From Owenia fusiformis (Eukaryota > Annelida > Polychaeta > Sabellida > Oweniidae): 60,000 nucleotides of DNA. The stretch spans positions 16,478,822-16,538,821 of the forward strand of contig CAIIXF020000008.1 of NCBI GenBank assembly GCA_903813345.2. The letters are read 5' to 3'. Positions 21,591 to 34,400 of this stretch are shown here, in pieces. Position 1 is the first letter of the stretch; every line of letters starts with the position of its first letter. The translations under genes and the position numbers were made by a program. The notes under the pieces are model-generated. The model was not told where the DNA came from, ran no database searches, and saw only the letters and a program-made list of their open reading frames with translations.

Positions 21591-22760
21591 TAGGGTTTCT
21601 CAAAAAATGTACCCAAAAGTATATCAGCACCATAGACAAACCAATCAATTTTTCAGACATTTTTTGCATGGTCTTGCAGATAAAAGATGAACGTTTTTTC
21701 CCATATACACAATTTCTAATTCAGTTATGCCTTTTTGATACTTTAACCCATTAACTTTTACACCACATATTCAATGTAACCTCATATTTCGATGACAGTC
21801 TGCATTGCACTGCAGTCCTACATTGTTAACCACATTTGATATATCTGGTGGAATGTTTTGATTTCTGTTCGGATGCTGGTCTTAAGTTGTTCTTGGTCTC
21901 TTAGCTTGGGTTTTGCATAAAAATGGTCCTTCAAATAGCCTCAGAGATAAAGGTATGGGCCGTCAAATATGGTGAATAGGGAGGCCCTCACAATGTCTTA
22001 TAGCCCCCTTATACAGAGAGGTCAGAGGTTCCAGAAACTGCATTGGTTGGGATTCTAGTGTAGCTTTTGTTGTATCAATTCAAGACCACTGTGTTTTCAT
22101 TTGGATATCATTTGGTCTCCAGGCTAGCCTGTCTAACTCTGGAAGATACCAGCGATTACTAGAGTGCTGCTGACTCGATAAAAGGCTGGCGCTGGCTAGA
22201 ATTGTCTATGGTTCTAGCCAGGATAAAGATACCAGTTCTTCAACTCGACAATGGGAAGAACTGCTCTACCTTAGTGACTAATATGTCATGATATGACATC
22301 TAAAGAGTCAATAAAAGATATAAAAATAACTCCTGAATCATTTGCCGATAATTGACCTGATTATCTGTGTTTGTTCTGCCATCGTCATCCTCAAACATCT
22401 TTCTCTGTGGCTCTTTGATGGAGTGTTTTAATGCCCATTCCAAGCAAAAAGCTCTAAAACAACTTAAGGGCAACATCCAAAGAGAGATCCAAAACATTCC
22501 ACCGGAATTATTATCAAATGTGATGAACAATCTAACAGTAAGGATACAGCCTGTCATCCAAATATGAGGTTACATCTATTATGTGGTGTAAAAGGTAAAG
22601 GGTTAAAGCATCAAAAAGACAAGACTGAAATGAAAATGGTGTATTGGGGAAAAAACTTTCATGTTTCGGCTTCATGGCCATGCAAAAAATGTCTGAAAAT
22701 ATTGATTGGTTTATCTGTGCTCATAATATACTTTTGGGTACATTTTTTTGAGACACCCTG
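21591..22760. mobile_element. Fold-back mariner-like element
   Basis: The ends are inverted repeats of at least 80 bp, starting TAGGGTTTCTCAAAAAA on the left and, reversed, CAGGGTGTCTCAAAAAA on the right, with TA on both sides (21589-21590, 22761-22762). Both arms encode the same transposase C terminus in opposite orientation: the plus strand at 22367-22567 has EIQNIPPELLSNVMNNLTVR, and the minus strand at about 21800-21990 has the corresponding decayed sequence. The element is thus two 3' halves joined head to head around a ~370-bp spacer. The N-terminal and DDE catalytic parts are absent. Confidence 0.75.
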
Positions 22761-22769
22761 TATGTTCCA

Positions 22770-23160
22770 TACAAAATTAATGCAACTATACATGTATTGT
22801 TGCTAAAAAAATGTTTTCCCAAAATAAGTCATGTGGATTTCATCATCATGAATTGACAGGTGGTTAAAACCCAAACACATTGGAATTAAATAATGAAACA
22901 AGTCATTCATTACTGCAGTCACTTTTTGCTTTTTTACTCTCCCTGGAATACCAAAAATGATACAATTTGAGAAAAAGAGTTATTGCCTTTCACCTTTGTC
23001 CAAAACTTCAAAAGTGCATTTATTTCTGAATTATATTGTCTTAATGTATCTTATATTTGGTAAGTATTTGAATAAATGAGCAATGTCATTGTCAAAACCA
23101 GTGACATGTGTTGACCTTGTCAAAACCAGTGACACGTGTTGACAGACATTGTGTGGAAAT
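22770..23160. repeat. Segmental duplication, copy 2
   Basis: Matches 20581-21000. A short internal duplication follows: GACATGTGTTGAC / GACACGTGTTGAC with GTCAAAACCAGT near 23095-23135. Confidence 0.5.
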
Positions 23161-23289
23161 CAAATTGTTTGAATTTGAACATTGGGATAACAGAATGTCC
23201 CAATTCTCCATTTTTTATTCCCACTCACCTATGTTTAGTACACATTCTGCTTTCATTTGCCTCTTTTGTATTTTATCGTACCTAACAAG

Positions 23290-23900
23290 AGGTACGATAT
23301 TGTAGTCAGCTTGACGGGCGGCAGGCTGTGGGCGGGCGGTGTCTCACTTTTCAGCTTGTCTACAGGTTTCCAGCCAAATCATTTCAGGGATTCATCTGAA
23401 ATTTTCAGGGATGTTTCTACATATCAATGTCAAGAACTGATTGGTTTTTGGGCATTCTGGGTAAATGGTGGCCATTTTGGATTTTCCGTCCTAAAATCTT
23501 TACTTTCAAGACTTGTCTACAGGTTTCCAGCCAAACCATTTGAGGGATTCATCTGAAATTTTCAGGGATGTTTCTACGTATCAATGTCAAGAACTGATTA
23601 GTTTTTGGCCATTGTGAGTAAATTTTAAGGTGGCCATTTTGGATTTTCCGTCCTAAAATCTTCACTTTAAAGACTTGTCTACAGGTTTCCAGCCAAACCA
23701 TTTGAGGGATTCATCTGAAATTTTCAGGGATCTTTCTATGTATGAAAGTTTAGAACTGATTAGTTTTTGGGCATTCTGGGTAAATGTTTCCAGCCAAACC
23801 GTTCAAATTTTTACATATGTTACACAGTGATGAGTTCTAGAGCTGATTAACTTTTCTGCGGCCATCTTGCTTTCTTGGTCAACACCACAATGCTGTGTTT
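23290..23900 (+). repeat. Tandem repeat, ~158-bp unit, three to four copies
   Basis: The unit contains GTCTACAGGTTTCCAGCC, GGGATTCATCTGAAATTTTC, ATCAATGTCAAGAACTGAT and GGCCATTTTGGATTTTCCGTC. Copies start near 23358, 23514 and 23674, with a partial one near 23787. The array is bracketed by GGTACGATATTG at 23292 and 23904. Confidence 0.75.
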
Positions 23901-23929
23901 TAGGTACGATATTGTTCACGTCTGTGCCT

Positions 23930-24060
23930 TGTTCCCTTTGGAGAGATAATGTTGCATCTTGGTATCATATCCTTTGTATTCAAGTGTTTTCACAACATCC
24001 AAAAAACCCCAAATCTACAATAGACATCAATCGACCCCATCCTAGATAGATCTCCCCGTT
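23930..24060 (-). pseudogene. Decayed exon copy 4
   Basis: Minus-strand VVKTLEYKGYDTKMQHYL-like reading with a stop soon after; copy of 20185-20460. Confidence 0.45.
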
Positions 24061-24274
24061 TATTTTTTTGTAAAACGCATGGAAGCTAACTTTAAAAAGT
24101 GAGCAATGTCATTAGTACTGTGATAATAATGTCCTTTATACCTATTTATTATAGGTCGTGTAGACCATTGTTGCCCGATTTATAGCAAAAAGAATTCATT
24201 TGGCAATTCAGTTGTAAATTTTCTCTTGAAAAAATAAATCTTCAAAATTTGTTGAGTTTGCTTGCAGAAATTGC

Positions 24275-24760
24275 CTACTCCCCCTCCATCCATTTTGCAT
24301 GATCACCGGACGTGTTAATGTGTTCCGCCAAAATTTCATTAACGTCCTGTGACATACTTTCTTTGGCTTGATAAGAAGATATTTTCTCCTTGAAGTCTAT
24401 CTTACTCTTTTTTGTACTGGGCTCATCGAGCACATTTTCATCACCAGTATTCCAGGCTTGATCCTCAGGACCCGGCTCATTCTCGTCGTACTGAGAGTAA
24501 AAATCTCCTTGGTTGCTTTCAAAGGCATCCATGCGACTAGTTAAACCTTTCAGTGAACCTAAAATCTCTTTCAATACTTCATTGTTCAATAAATTTCCAC
24601 TAGAATTTCCACACGAACGTGTGATTACTGGACTTGCCTGAGTTGAAGAACTTTCAACTGGAACTGAGACTGTGGTCGAGTCTGACACCGGTGGCTGGAG
24701 AATTTTTTGGACCTGACTTGAAAAGACGTTTATATTGTCAATTTTCGGCTGACTTACCTG
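24275..24760 (-). CDS. Gag-like ORF of a tyrosine-recombinase retrotransposon (tentative)
   Basis: Minus-strand frame open from an upstream junction near 24760 to a stop at 24275. A Ser/Thr-rich start is followed by an amphipathic helix-like stretch (LLNNEVLKEILGSLKGL), an acidic linker (NEPGPEDQ...) and KISSYQAKESMSQDVNEILAEHI near the C terminus. The last stretch resembles, from memory, the region before the reverse transcriptase in DIRS/Ngaro gag proteins. Neighbouring RT fragments of that class support the call. Confidence 0.45.
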   Translation of the reverse strand, partial: QVSQPKIDNINVFSSQVQKILQPPVSDSTTVSVPVESSSTQASPVITRSCGNSSGNLLNNEVLKEILGSLKGLTSRMDAFESNQGDFYSQYDENEPGPEDQAWNTGDENVLDEPSTKKSKIDFKEKISSYQAKESMSQDVNEILAEHINTSGDHAKWMEGE

Positions 24761-24989
24761 TTTGCAAGCTTCTCCCTCTGCGAGGGAAACATTCTTTTTG
24801 GTCCCCTATCCCTTTCTTTAGGATTTTTAAATTAGAAAAATAAATGGTTGAAATATGAATAAATATCTTCGTATAAATGCCAAATTCAACTTCGTTGATT
24901 AATATTTCAGTACAATGTGAACAACCCTGTCTACCAAAGTGCTCCGCTTTCTGCACTGATAAGCGCATGTGCACTGCACATCTCATATA

Positions 24990-25300
24990 GATCCGGGAGT
25001 TCCGGTTTATGAAATAGAATCTGGTATTTTACTGCGGTATATTTCTGTGGTATGCCCTCGTTAACTGATAGACCCTTAGGGTCTCTTTAATAGTGATAGG
25101 ATGTTTGTATGCGGGTAACAAATTTTGATTTGTAGACTTTGGAATGTCCCCATAAAAGGTATTTTGAAGCCCTGACGGAAACCATTTACCAGAAAATTTG
25201 TCTTGTCCACATCTTAGCCATCTAGAATTGTCAATAACGCTTTTGCATTAATTGGAGTGGGTAATGTTTTGGGAATTGTCAAATTGGCTTTTATGTATTG
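24990..25300 (-). pseudogene. DIRS/Ngaro-type RT region, N-terminal part
   Basis: The minus strand reads LPTPINAKALLTILDG, then after a stop NFLVNGFRQGFKIPFMG. The phrase TP(I/L)...L...L.G...d..fL..GF..GF is typical of the stretch preceding the RT of tyrosine-recombinase retrotransposons. A TAA/TAG between the halves kills the frame. Confidence 0.6.
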
Positions 25301-25757
25301 AATAATTGGGTTCGATTTATCTTTTGTTAAATCTTTCGGCGCTTCTGTTTTTGATATATGGAGCTTTAGCTGTGAATTTTTTATTTTGTTTTTTTTTTCA
25401 TTTTGGGATCTTGATTTTGAGGAGCAGTCTGCTGCTCTGGAATTTTCCGCATTCCGAGCAAATGTGCTGGCAGAAGTGACCTTTATTCCAACGGATGCTT
25501 ATTTGTTTGTTTTCCGTCACAAAAAGAGTTTGAATTTGACCCACTGTTTTTGTTATACAAGGTGGAATTTTGAGCAGAGGATTTTACTAAAGTGGCCACC
25601 AGCATTAACTCATTATTTGGTACTGACTAATCCAGCCCAAATTTTTCATATTTCACCCAATCAGACCCTGGTTAAGAATGTGTACCCTATATTAAAAAGT
25701 TTTAAGGTTTCATTCAGATGGTATGGGAGATACACTGTCATGAATACATAAAAAGCA

Positions 25758-26610
25758 TCATGATGCGTACCTTGTCACATCAGCGTGTTTCTTGAAGTGT
25801 CCCATGTCTGCTGGTGCGATAGTCATAGGCCCATACCAGGCTGTATACAGTATGCATTCCTTGTGCAGGTTGTTGTATGATACCCGGTTGCATAGCCATG
25901 TCGAGATGTCATTCAATGGATCCCATCCCTTGCAGACCCATGCTGGATTGGAATGGTTTCTAGACTGATCCCAAGACAAGTCATGCCAAAGACAACTCAT
26001 CCTTAGACAACTCATCCCAAGACAACTCATCCCTTCCATTTTCTCGGAATCTAGGATAATCCCAAGATATTCCAGGCACGTTGTTGGTCCCACGGTCTTA
26101 GTAATTAACCGCCATTGGTATATTGGGCCTGTTATAAATATATGTGTTAACAGCGCCATTGTGCGTCTTATCCAGGGGGTTGATCGTCCAAAAATTGTCT
26201 AATGAAATGCATTATGTAGTGAATTTTGTAAGTGTGGTGTGCGATCTAGCACATGTCCTTGTTTATAAGGTTATTTATGCTCAGATGTTCGGCATTGTCA
26301 TGTGGCGCTGACAAATCAAATATAAGTCTTCTTTTTTGAGTATTTCCCCTCGGCGATTCCGATTGGATTTATTTGGTAGATGTCAAAAGAGATATGCTTA
26401 TACGGTCCCAGAAGAAATCCATTCTGCAGCTCCCTTTCTATTAATTCACTGACAACTTCTGGTTGAGACCTGGAGGATAATAAGTTTTTACAAGATTATG
26501 GTTGAAGATCGACATTTTCTGCCATAATATCAAATCCATGTCTTAGCCCGTTACATAGATAATTAACATAGTCCTTGTCCGGATGGTGTGCCAGTTCATT
26601 AGAGACCTGG
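25758..26610 (-). pseudogene. DIRS/Ngaro-type reverse transcriptase, broken
   Basis: In order on the minus strand: YVNYLCNGLRHGFDI (26560), PEVVSELIERELQNGFLLGP (26420), INPIGIAEGKYS (26360), RRLIFDLSAPH with SINNLINKD (26300) and TVGPTTCLEYLGIILDSEKM (26060-26100). These are the fingers and late palm motifs of DIRS-type RT. The central catalytic VDD-type motif is not found between 26240 and 26130, so it is deleted or damaged. Several stops are present. Confidence 0.7.
25968..26036. repeat. Short tandem repeat, ~14-15 bp unit
   Basis: Variants of AGACAACTCATCCCA are repeated about four times, inserted within the RT remnant just after EKM. Confidence 0.6.
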
Positions 26611-26997
26611 TCGATGCTTATTGGGGTCGATGGAGTAAGACGGGTATCCAATACGAGTCATGGTTTCTTTGGAGCCTTTGTTCAGTCTGTCTTGATTTTA
26701 TCTATTTTGGGGGGATTTTGTTTTAATTTTTTGAATACTTTTTTGAAATCAACCAAAAATTTTTTGTATAACTATATACATTTATATTGAGAGGTCTAAA
26801 AACATGTTGTATATGCTATTTTGTTCCAACAAGGTTTGGAAATAAATTTTATTAAATTCTCAAGAATTGGTAGAAAGGAGAAAAACAATTGCACTAAAAG
26901 ACAAAAAAAAAATTAACAAAAACAGTTTAAATATTTCTAAATAATTTTTGCACTAAATTGTTGTCAATCAGTCAACATTACATAAAATACAGTGTTT

Positions 26998-28005
26998 TTG
27001 GCTCACACAGTGAGCCTATGGGATTGACCAGGCAACCGTCCGTTGGTCCGTCCGTTGGTCCGTCCGTTGGTCCGTCCGTTGGTCCGTCCGTCCGTCGACA
27101 TTGGCCGCACAAATTAAAACTGCTATTCGGATTGAGTCATATCCACATTCATTTTATGCATATCCATAATGCCTATTTGACCTATCATCGCCATTTCCCA
27201 GTTCGCCCGGTTTCCGAGAAATTGCGGATTTTGACGTCAAAAAGTCAAATTTTCTGTAAATACTAGACACTTTGTTGAAGTAGAACTTTCAAATAACTTT
27301 TAGTAGTTGGTGTATATGCAACTTATGTCCTCTGAAGATTTCAAAGCTCTTGGAATTACGGTTTTTGGTGTTTACTTTATAAAATTTGAAAAAAAGTAGG
27401 ACTTGGGTCATTTTCAGGAAACTTTCTCATGTATAAAGTCAATGGCAGGTTTTGTGATTGACAAGATTCTTAAAGTTTGCCTTAGTCTTGATCATTTCCT
27501 GCAATAAATTACATCATTAATAGATTTAAGGATTCCCTACATATTTCTCAATATATGTCAGCATCAAAGTTTTACCGTTTTTGAGATATTTGACGTCAAA
27601 AAACAGTAAAAATAAGTTATTTTTCAACTTGCTTCAATTTGACCAAATTTTTTTTTGAAAATCATCTACAAGTTGCCAGGAGTTCAAATCTGACATTAGT
27701 TTTAGGATTTGACTTTTACTTGATCTTCAGTGACCTTCGAAAGGTCAAAAAAGTTGATTTTCAAATTGATTTTTGGATGTAAATTTTGGTCAGCTGAATC
27801 ACAAAAGACCTTACTGAGCTCTGAATAAGTAAAATTTTCAAGGTCGAAGATCATCAAACTAGGTCATACAACTATGCTATCTAAGTTTCTCAAAGTTCGA
27901 GACTACAAATCCAAATCAATATTTTTGTTTGAAAGTCAGGATATAAATTCCTCTGAAGGTTCCAAACTGTGTGAGCATAGGACCGTGGGTCCTTCATTTA
28001 CAAAA
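26998..28005 (+). repeat. Interspersed repeat with GTCCGTTGGTCC minisatellite
   Basis: Starts GGCTCACACAGTGAGCCTATGG (a palindromic head) and ends AACTGTGTGAGCATAGG; the ends are inverted relative to each other. A 12-bp unit CCGTTGGTCCGT is repeated about four times at 27038-27093. The body holds phrases shared with the arrays at 36.5-37.1 and 41.8-42.1 kb (TCAAAATCATCTACAAGTT, TTCAAATCTGACTTTAG, CAATGACCTTC...AAGGTCAAAAA). Confidence 0.65.
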
Positions 28006-28412
28006 TGTTTTCAATGATTGGTTTAAGAGAAAAACATTGTTGAATTCAGTTCTCCATATCAATACAACTTCTTTCACATTTTTATAGAGCAAAAATAAAG
28101 AGTCCTTTTAAACTTCACGCATGGGCAAAATTTATTTATACATTGCACATTTGCATACCCTACCCTTTGGATTAAATGCTTGGTACATAAAGTTCTTTTA
28201 CTTGTACTTATTTGGCATCCACATCTGCATTTTTTTATCTGAATTTAAGTTAAATTTGTTAAAAATGCAGATAAATTCTTTCATATGTTTGATCTCAGTC
28301 ATTATCCTCTCATCCCCTTTGGTCTTTATTTTTTGTCTGGGCCTTGAAGTTATCTCTTATCTTATCTTTAATATCTGATATGATTAAATCCAATAATCCA
28401 ATTTTTTTTCAG

Positions 28413-31400
28413 GCTGGTTGGAGGCTTGCAGATAGAGTATGTGATGTTAAAAGGTGAGTTCATCTTTTTGCTGGACATTATAAAATGTTGTGATTATTAG
28501 TCAAATCTCCATAGGTTTTGGGGTGTACCATTATATGAACTACAGGAATGACATTATTGATATTTTCAGAAAGTTTGAAACTGTTGTGGATCTAGGATGT
28601 AGAAGGGGCCATGTATCGAAACATATCTATGATGATATGGCTGGCAAACTTTATATGTGTGACATGGCAGAAAAAGTTTTGGTAAGATATGTGGATTTAT
28701 GCATTTAATTTAATGAAGTGTGTAATGACATAATGTAAATTATGATTTTAATAAGGTTCGTATTACATTTGATCACTAAGGACCAAAACCTGTAACGAAA
28801 CCTAGCTAAAAAGCAAACTCTTAAGTGTAAACCTGTCATAAGAAATATAAACCATATATATCCCAAAGCCACGATGATAATGTCAAACTCCCACCTTCCC
28901 CCCAAAATTTTTGACCTTATACATGTATTAAATTTTTATTATGAGTATGTAAGGGAACTTATGACATCTATCACAAATACAATTTTAGGGGGATCTTTTA
29001 ATGTCTGAATCATTTACTTTAGGAACAAGCAGTTTTACCAGAAACAGTCCCTGTATCTAAAGTTATAGTAGATGAAGAATTTATTCCATTTAAAGACAAC
29101 TCTATAGATCTGTTTGTTAGTAGTTTAAGGTAGGTTTTCTTATTGCTTCATATGATTAAATGTTTAGATTTCGTTTCAATTCTTACCCTGGGACAATTTT
29201 GAAATATTATAATTTTTATATGATTTTTTGCATCTAAAGATCTAAAGAAATACTTTTCTAAGACAAGATGTAATCACCTAGAAGTTACCCTGGTGTGGTT
29301 CATATAATATTGGCAAATCATTTTGAATCTTTGATGTCATTTTCAGTTAATAAATATTTGGTGTAATTGTTTACTATCTTTAAATCAAAAAGCGAATCAA
29401 AGATCATGTCATCTCAATTCTGTAAATGAAATGTACTGTTGTGGTTTCAGTCTTCATTGGGTAAATAACCTGCCAAGTACTTTTAAACAGGTATGCCCCT
29501 TTGTTCCTATATTTTACACTTATGACTTTGATGCGAAATAATTCTGGGATACACAACTCCCCTATAGCTTAACAAAAACATCTTTTTGAAGTTCATTGAT
29601 TCATGCATGTACTCATATATGTATTTCAATTAAAATCAAGTTATGTTTGAATGTTTTTTCTAAGCGCTACATGACTACATTTTCCACTGTACAATATTTT
29701 CAGGTGTTTAACTCCTTGAAACCAGATGGAGCATTCATTGGTTGTATGTTTGGAGGAGAAACACTTTTTGAGCTCAGAGTTGCCTTACAACTAACAGAAA
29801 CTGAGCTAGAAGGGGTAGGCATTAGTTTTATACATTTTGTACAGTTGAGATAATTTGTTTGTACATTGATTGATTTGGTTTTGTTTGGTTGTTAAATCTG
29901 TAAATATGATAATGAATATGATCCCAGACAATACTTTCACAACTATTTCGTTGCAGGGTTTTGCTCCCCATGTTTCACCATTCACCGAAGTGAGAGATCT
30001 AGGGAATCTGCTGAACAGAGCGGGCTACACATTATTAACTATTGTAAGTTATAACCCTAAGTAGCTATTTAATGACGATGTTAGATTTTCTTCTGGCCAT
30101 TGCCAAACACCACAATCGCTCTACGTTTTTGGTCTTTCAACAATGATCACCCAAAATCATTGGTCATCTATTATTGCACCATAACTCATTGCATCTCTGT
30201 CTTTATTTCTTTAAATATATTAAAGTTTTATAATTTAAAATGACCACTTTTGACTTGTTTGTTTCATTTACATAATTTTTTATATGTACATGTATATTTT
30301 ATTTATTATAGGATATTGATGATATGATAATCAACTATCCAAGTATGATAGAACTTATGGAAGACCTGAAAGGTACGAAATATATAACTCTTCATAATTG
30401 GGTTTTAGGGCAGGGTAATCCAATTTATGGGTTGGATTGACTTATAAATAGTATTACAAAAGATTATATGGTTGTAAATTACTTTACATTGATGCACTAT
30501 TCAGTTGCATAGAAAACAAAAAGCAAACTGCTATGTGATCTGCTATCTTTTCCAAGTTCTTATCTCCATTTCAGAATTGAAAAATATTGAAAAAAGTTTG
30601 AAATAAGTCTATTTTTAAATAATGTTGATGAAATGATATAAGTTTGTATTGAGTAATAATTATTTTGAAATAGTCTGTGTAGGTTTGACATTATGATGAC
30701 ATATTGGATAATACAGAACATATGTTAGCCTTGCCCAAGTCGGTCTCTTTTACTTATCTTGATTTCTATTATGACCGCCTTGTACCAAAGAGAAAGCCAC
30801 GTGCTTTACCGACAGTTTGTTGATGTCGGTAAAATTTGACCAATCAACGACGGCTCTGTAGCGTAAGCTCATTTTTATGCACGGTCAAAAACAAGTACAC
30901 TTTTCACCGGGACTTTTCATGAACAAATCTTGCACGAATCTGAGCACGAATTCATCATGAAAATACAAATGTTTTATCAGATAAATATCAATGAGAATTT
31001 AGTGGATGCCAGGGCATCGATCGGATAACCAAAGGTGAGAAGATTTCAACAATAAACGTTGAAACGATCGCTGAAAATGTAGGCTGAGATTCAATCCGAT
31101 CGACGACAACATGACCCGCTACATTGGACTAGGTCTTCGTGCATTTTCATCGCGAAATCAGTTTTAAATCAATATCGAATCGCATGATTTAATTTATATT
31201 AATGACTCTTACCTTCAAATGTACATTTAATTACATGATATATTGTAACTCTAACGAAACACTCGATCAGATCATTGAATTTCAAGTCGTAGATTGGAAG
31301 TTTGTTTTGTTTATGCAGCTCAACCTGATAACGTTTTGATTGGTCATTCAGCCTGAAGTCACACGTCGTGTCCATGCAATATCTGTCAATCAATAAGGTT

Positions 31401-34400
31401 TCGCGATACCCCTGATAGCGTAGGTATTATGGAAATCTCGAAACCGTTGAATATTTCAGCATAATAACAGCGGAGATGTATTGGATTGTACAAGGCGGTA
31501 ATAATTCAAGATCAGATTAGTAAAAAAATACTTAGTTGGGCAAGGCTAAACATATGTATAAATCATAAAAAGCAATATATGCTTAATTTATGGATATTCT
31601 CCTTTTAGGTAATTAAAGGTCATCTTGTTTATTAATTATTACAGTTGTTATTAGTTAAAATGAAGTGATATTGGAGTGATATAGTTCATAGTCATTCATC
31701 ATCGTTATTGTTTGCCACCTATTAACCATCAGCAGAATCCAGTTTTGCTACACCTTTCACTTTTAAATGGTGTAAACATCACTCAGGAGGAAGGTTTCTC
31801 AAAGAAACCAGTACATTAAAAAAATCTTCCTCGTTTCCTAAACGAGGGAATTGATTTGTGAATATTCTAGCAATGGCAGAATTAATTGTTGTAATCATAT
31901 CTTGAAACCGGAACTCACAACCTTCATACTTGCCAAATATTTTTTGTTTTGTTTTGATTTGAAGGATAAAGACCCCTATCTTTTTTTCCAGAGTTCCTCC
32001 TCAGTGCTATGCCTGTCTTGTACAAGTACAAGTTTGCATAAACATATTCAAAATAACTTATATTGAAAGCTTTCTATTATCATTAGACAACAAGGGTGAG
32101 ATGATATTATCAAGGTGTCTCATCCAAAGATAGCTAGGGTAGAAAGATGCATGATTAAAAAAAAGCTGTTTCTTATTTTTAAAAAATCAAAAAATATTTT
32201 GATTTATAATGGTATATAACTTACATTCCATACAATTTTACATTTACCTTATTTTCTGTAATTATTGATACTAAAATTGTTAAAAGTGTTTTTCAATTTT
32301 TAACTTTTTATGCTTCCTTTGCTAGAATTTTTTCTGATCTTTGATATTTATGTCTATATATTTATTGATTGTATATTACATATTGTCAATTTAATAATTT
32401 TGGGGTTATGGAAGAGCTGGTGAGAATAACAGCTATTGGCTTTGTAAATTAAAAATGCCACCAAGCCAGATTAAAAAAAAACTCTTAAAGTTCATACTCT
32501 TTCTGGTCTGTAGAATCATTAGCAAGACCTCTAATAATAGTTATAATCAATAATTTAATATTATACCAAATTATTTATATCATCAATTGCTTACATAATA
32601 TCTTTAAATGATAGTTCATCTGTATCCTTCGGGTTGGAAAATGAGTTGGGCAGAAAAAAAGAAATACTGTAGTATATTTATATTGATTCATGTTTTAGAT
32701 TTGAGGTTATTGGGCTTTTGACATCAACCAATGTCAATTTTTCAAATTAATGCAGACTAATATTTAATTAATTAATCTTTAAATGTCAACCTCTACACAA
32801 GTGCTATATGTTGAAATGTGTAAAGAAGGTCATTTGAATTCAAAGTACATTGTACATGTTCAACTAATTTTTTTCAATTTGCTGCAGACTAATACTTAAT
32901 CAATCTTTAAATGTCAACCTCTACACAAGTGCTATATGTTGAAATCTTTTAAAAAGGGTAATTTTAATTTAAAGTACATTGTACCTGTTCAACTAAAAAT
33001 TAACCAGTTTAAAAATTTACATATCTAATTTGTATTTTCTGTTATACTTTTGACCTCATATGACCTTTTTACACTTCCGTCAAGTTATACACTTGTATAT
33101 CTTAAGAATATAGAACACAATTAATAAATACTAACCTTAAACAATATGTTTAAACATTTTCTTTCACTTGAGGAAATGATGATGTGTGTTTCATACTTAA
33201 TTGTTATAGTTATTCAAACCATGACAGACAAACTTAATGGGAGTACATTTAAGAATGACAAGCTTTCAAATAGTCCTACTTGTGAAGTGATACCTTGTGT
33301 GCTTTTGACGATTAAGTAGGGAGGATGATGTTTAACCTTTAGCGTGCTGCCGGCGGACTCGTCCGCCGAAACTAAAATGTCTCTCACAACTGCCGGCGGA
33401 CCCGTACGCCCGATTTCAAACTTTTAAAAACTTTACTTTTTCGCGCCATTCGTATTGTCCAATTAGATTGCCAGATTTATTCAGTGCCTAACATGACTTC
33501 CTGTTGACCTAGAAATGGCGATATTTCGAAAAATAATTCTCAATTCAACAATTTAAACAGTGTTTTAGTCGTTTTTAGTGAACGAATCGTACAAAATGGT
33601 GGACAAATACGATCACAACGAAAATGTGGAGGAAATGTATTACGATTTCGAGCTCTTTAGGCTCTTGGAAGCCGATAAAGGTCATCGAAAATAGAAACTA
33701 GAATATTTTCTGAATTGAAAAATTGAACATTCGATCGCTGCAAATTCAGATTTGGATTCTGACCAGACGAAGAGGCGGAGCGGCGGATTCCGGAGGAGTA
33801 TTCATGGTATATTTATGCCCAGTCGTGTTAATGTACGAAAAAATTCATGAGAACATTTTTTTCATGAGCCAGGCCACTGTATCTTCCCTTTGTGAAAATT
33901 TTATCCAGATTCATTCAGTAGTTATTGAGATATTAATTATTTAGTCCAGGTATATCATTTTTTGCACTCTTTGAAAAATAAGCCAGTTGCGTGGGATATA
34001 TTTGCTGAAATAAGGCAGCATGGTAAAGGTTAAGTAATAAATTTCAAAGATGAGTTTTAATTAAGTTTTGATTGTAATTTTTTACATTTATTTCTTGTAG
34101 GCCTTGATCTATAATTCTTTTGATCAAATAAGATGTATTAAACTTCATCAATGTCAGTATTGGATGTTGCATTGCTCTTAATGTACCATGATGGGTACCT
34201 AATATTGTCAAAGTTGTAATGTTGCCTACAATCACCAGGTAGAGTCACATTTGGATATTTGAAGATTACACTAGGCTTACATTGCAGCCATTTTGAAAAT
34301 TCCCATTTATTTTTGATGATTTCAAAGTAAATTCCTGCATTTTGACCTCTTTCTTTACGTAGTGTATTGACAACTGGAGGTCGATGATATACAATGACAT

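Noticed and set aside
25386-25751. 121-codon plus-strand frame
   Set aside because: It lies antisense within the tyrosine-recombinase retrotransposon region and matches no family I know; possibly a chance frame.
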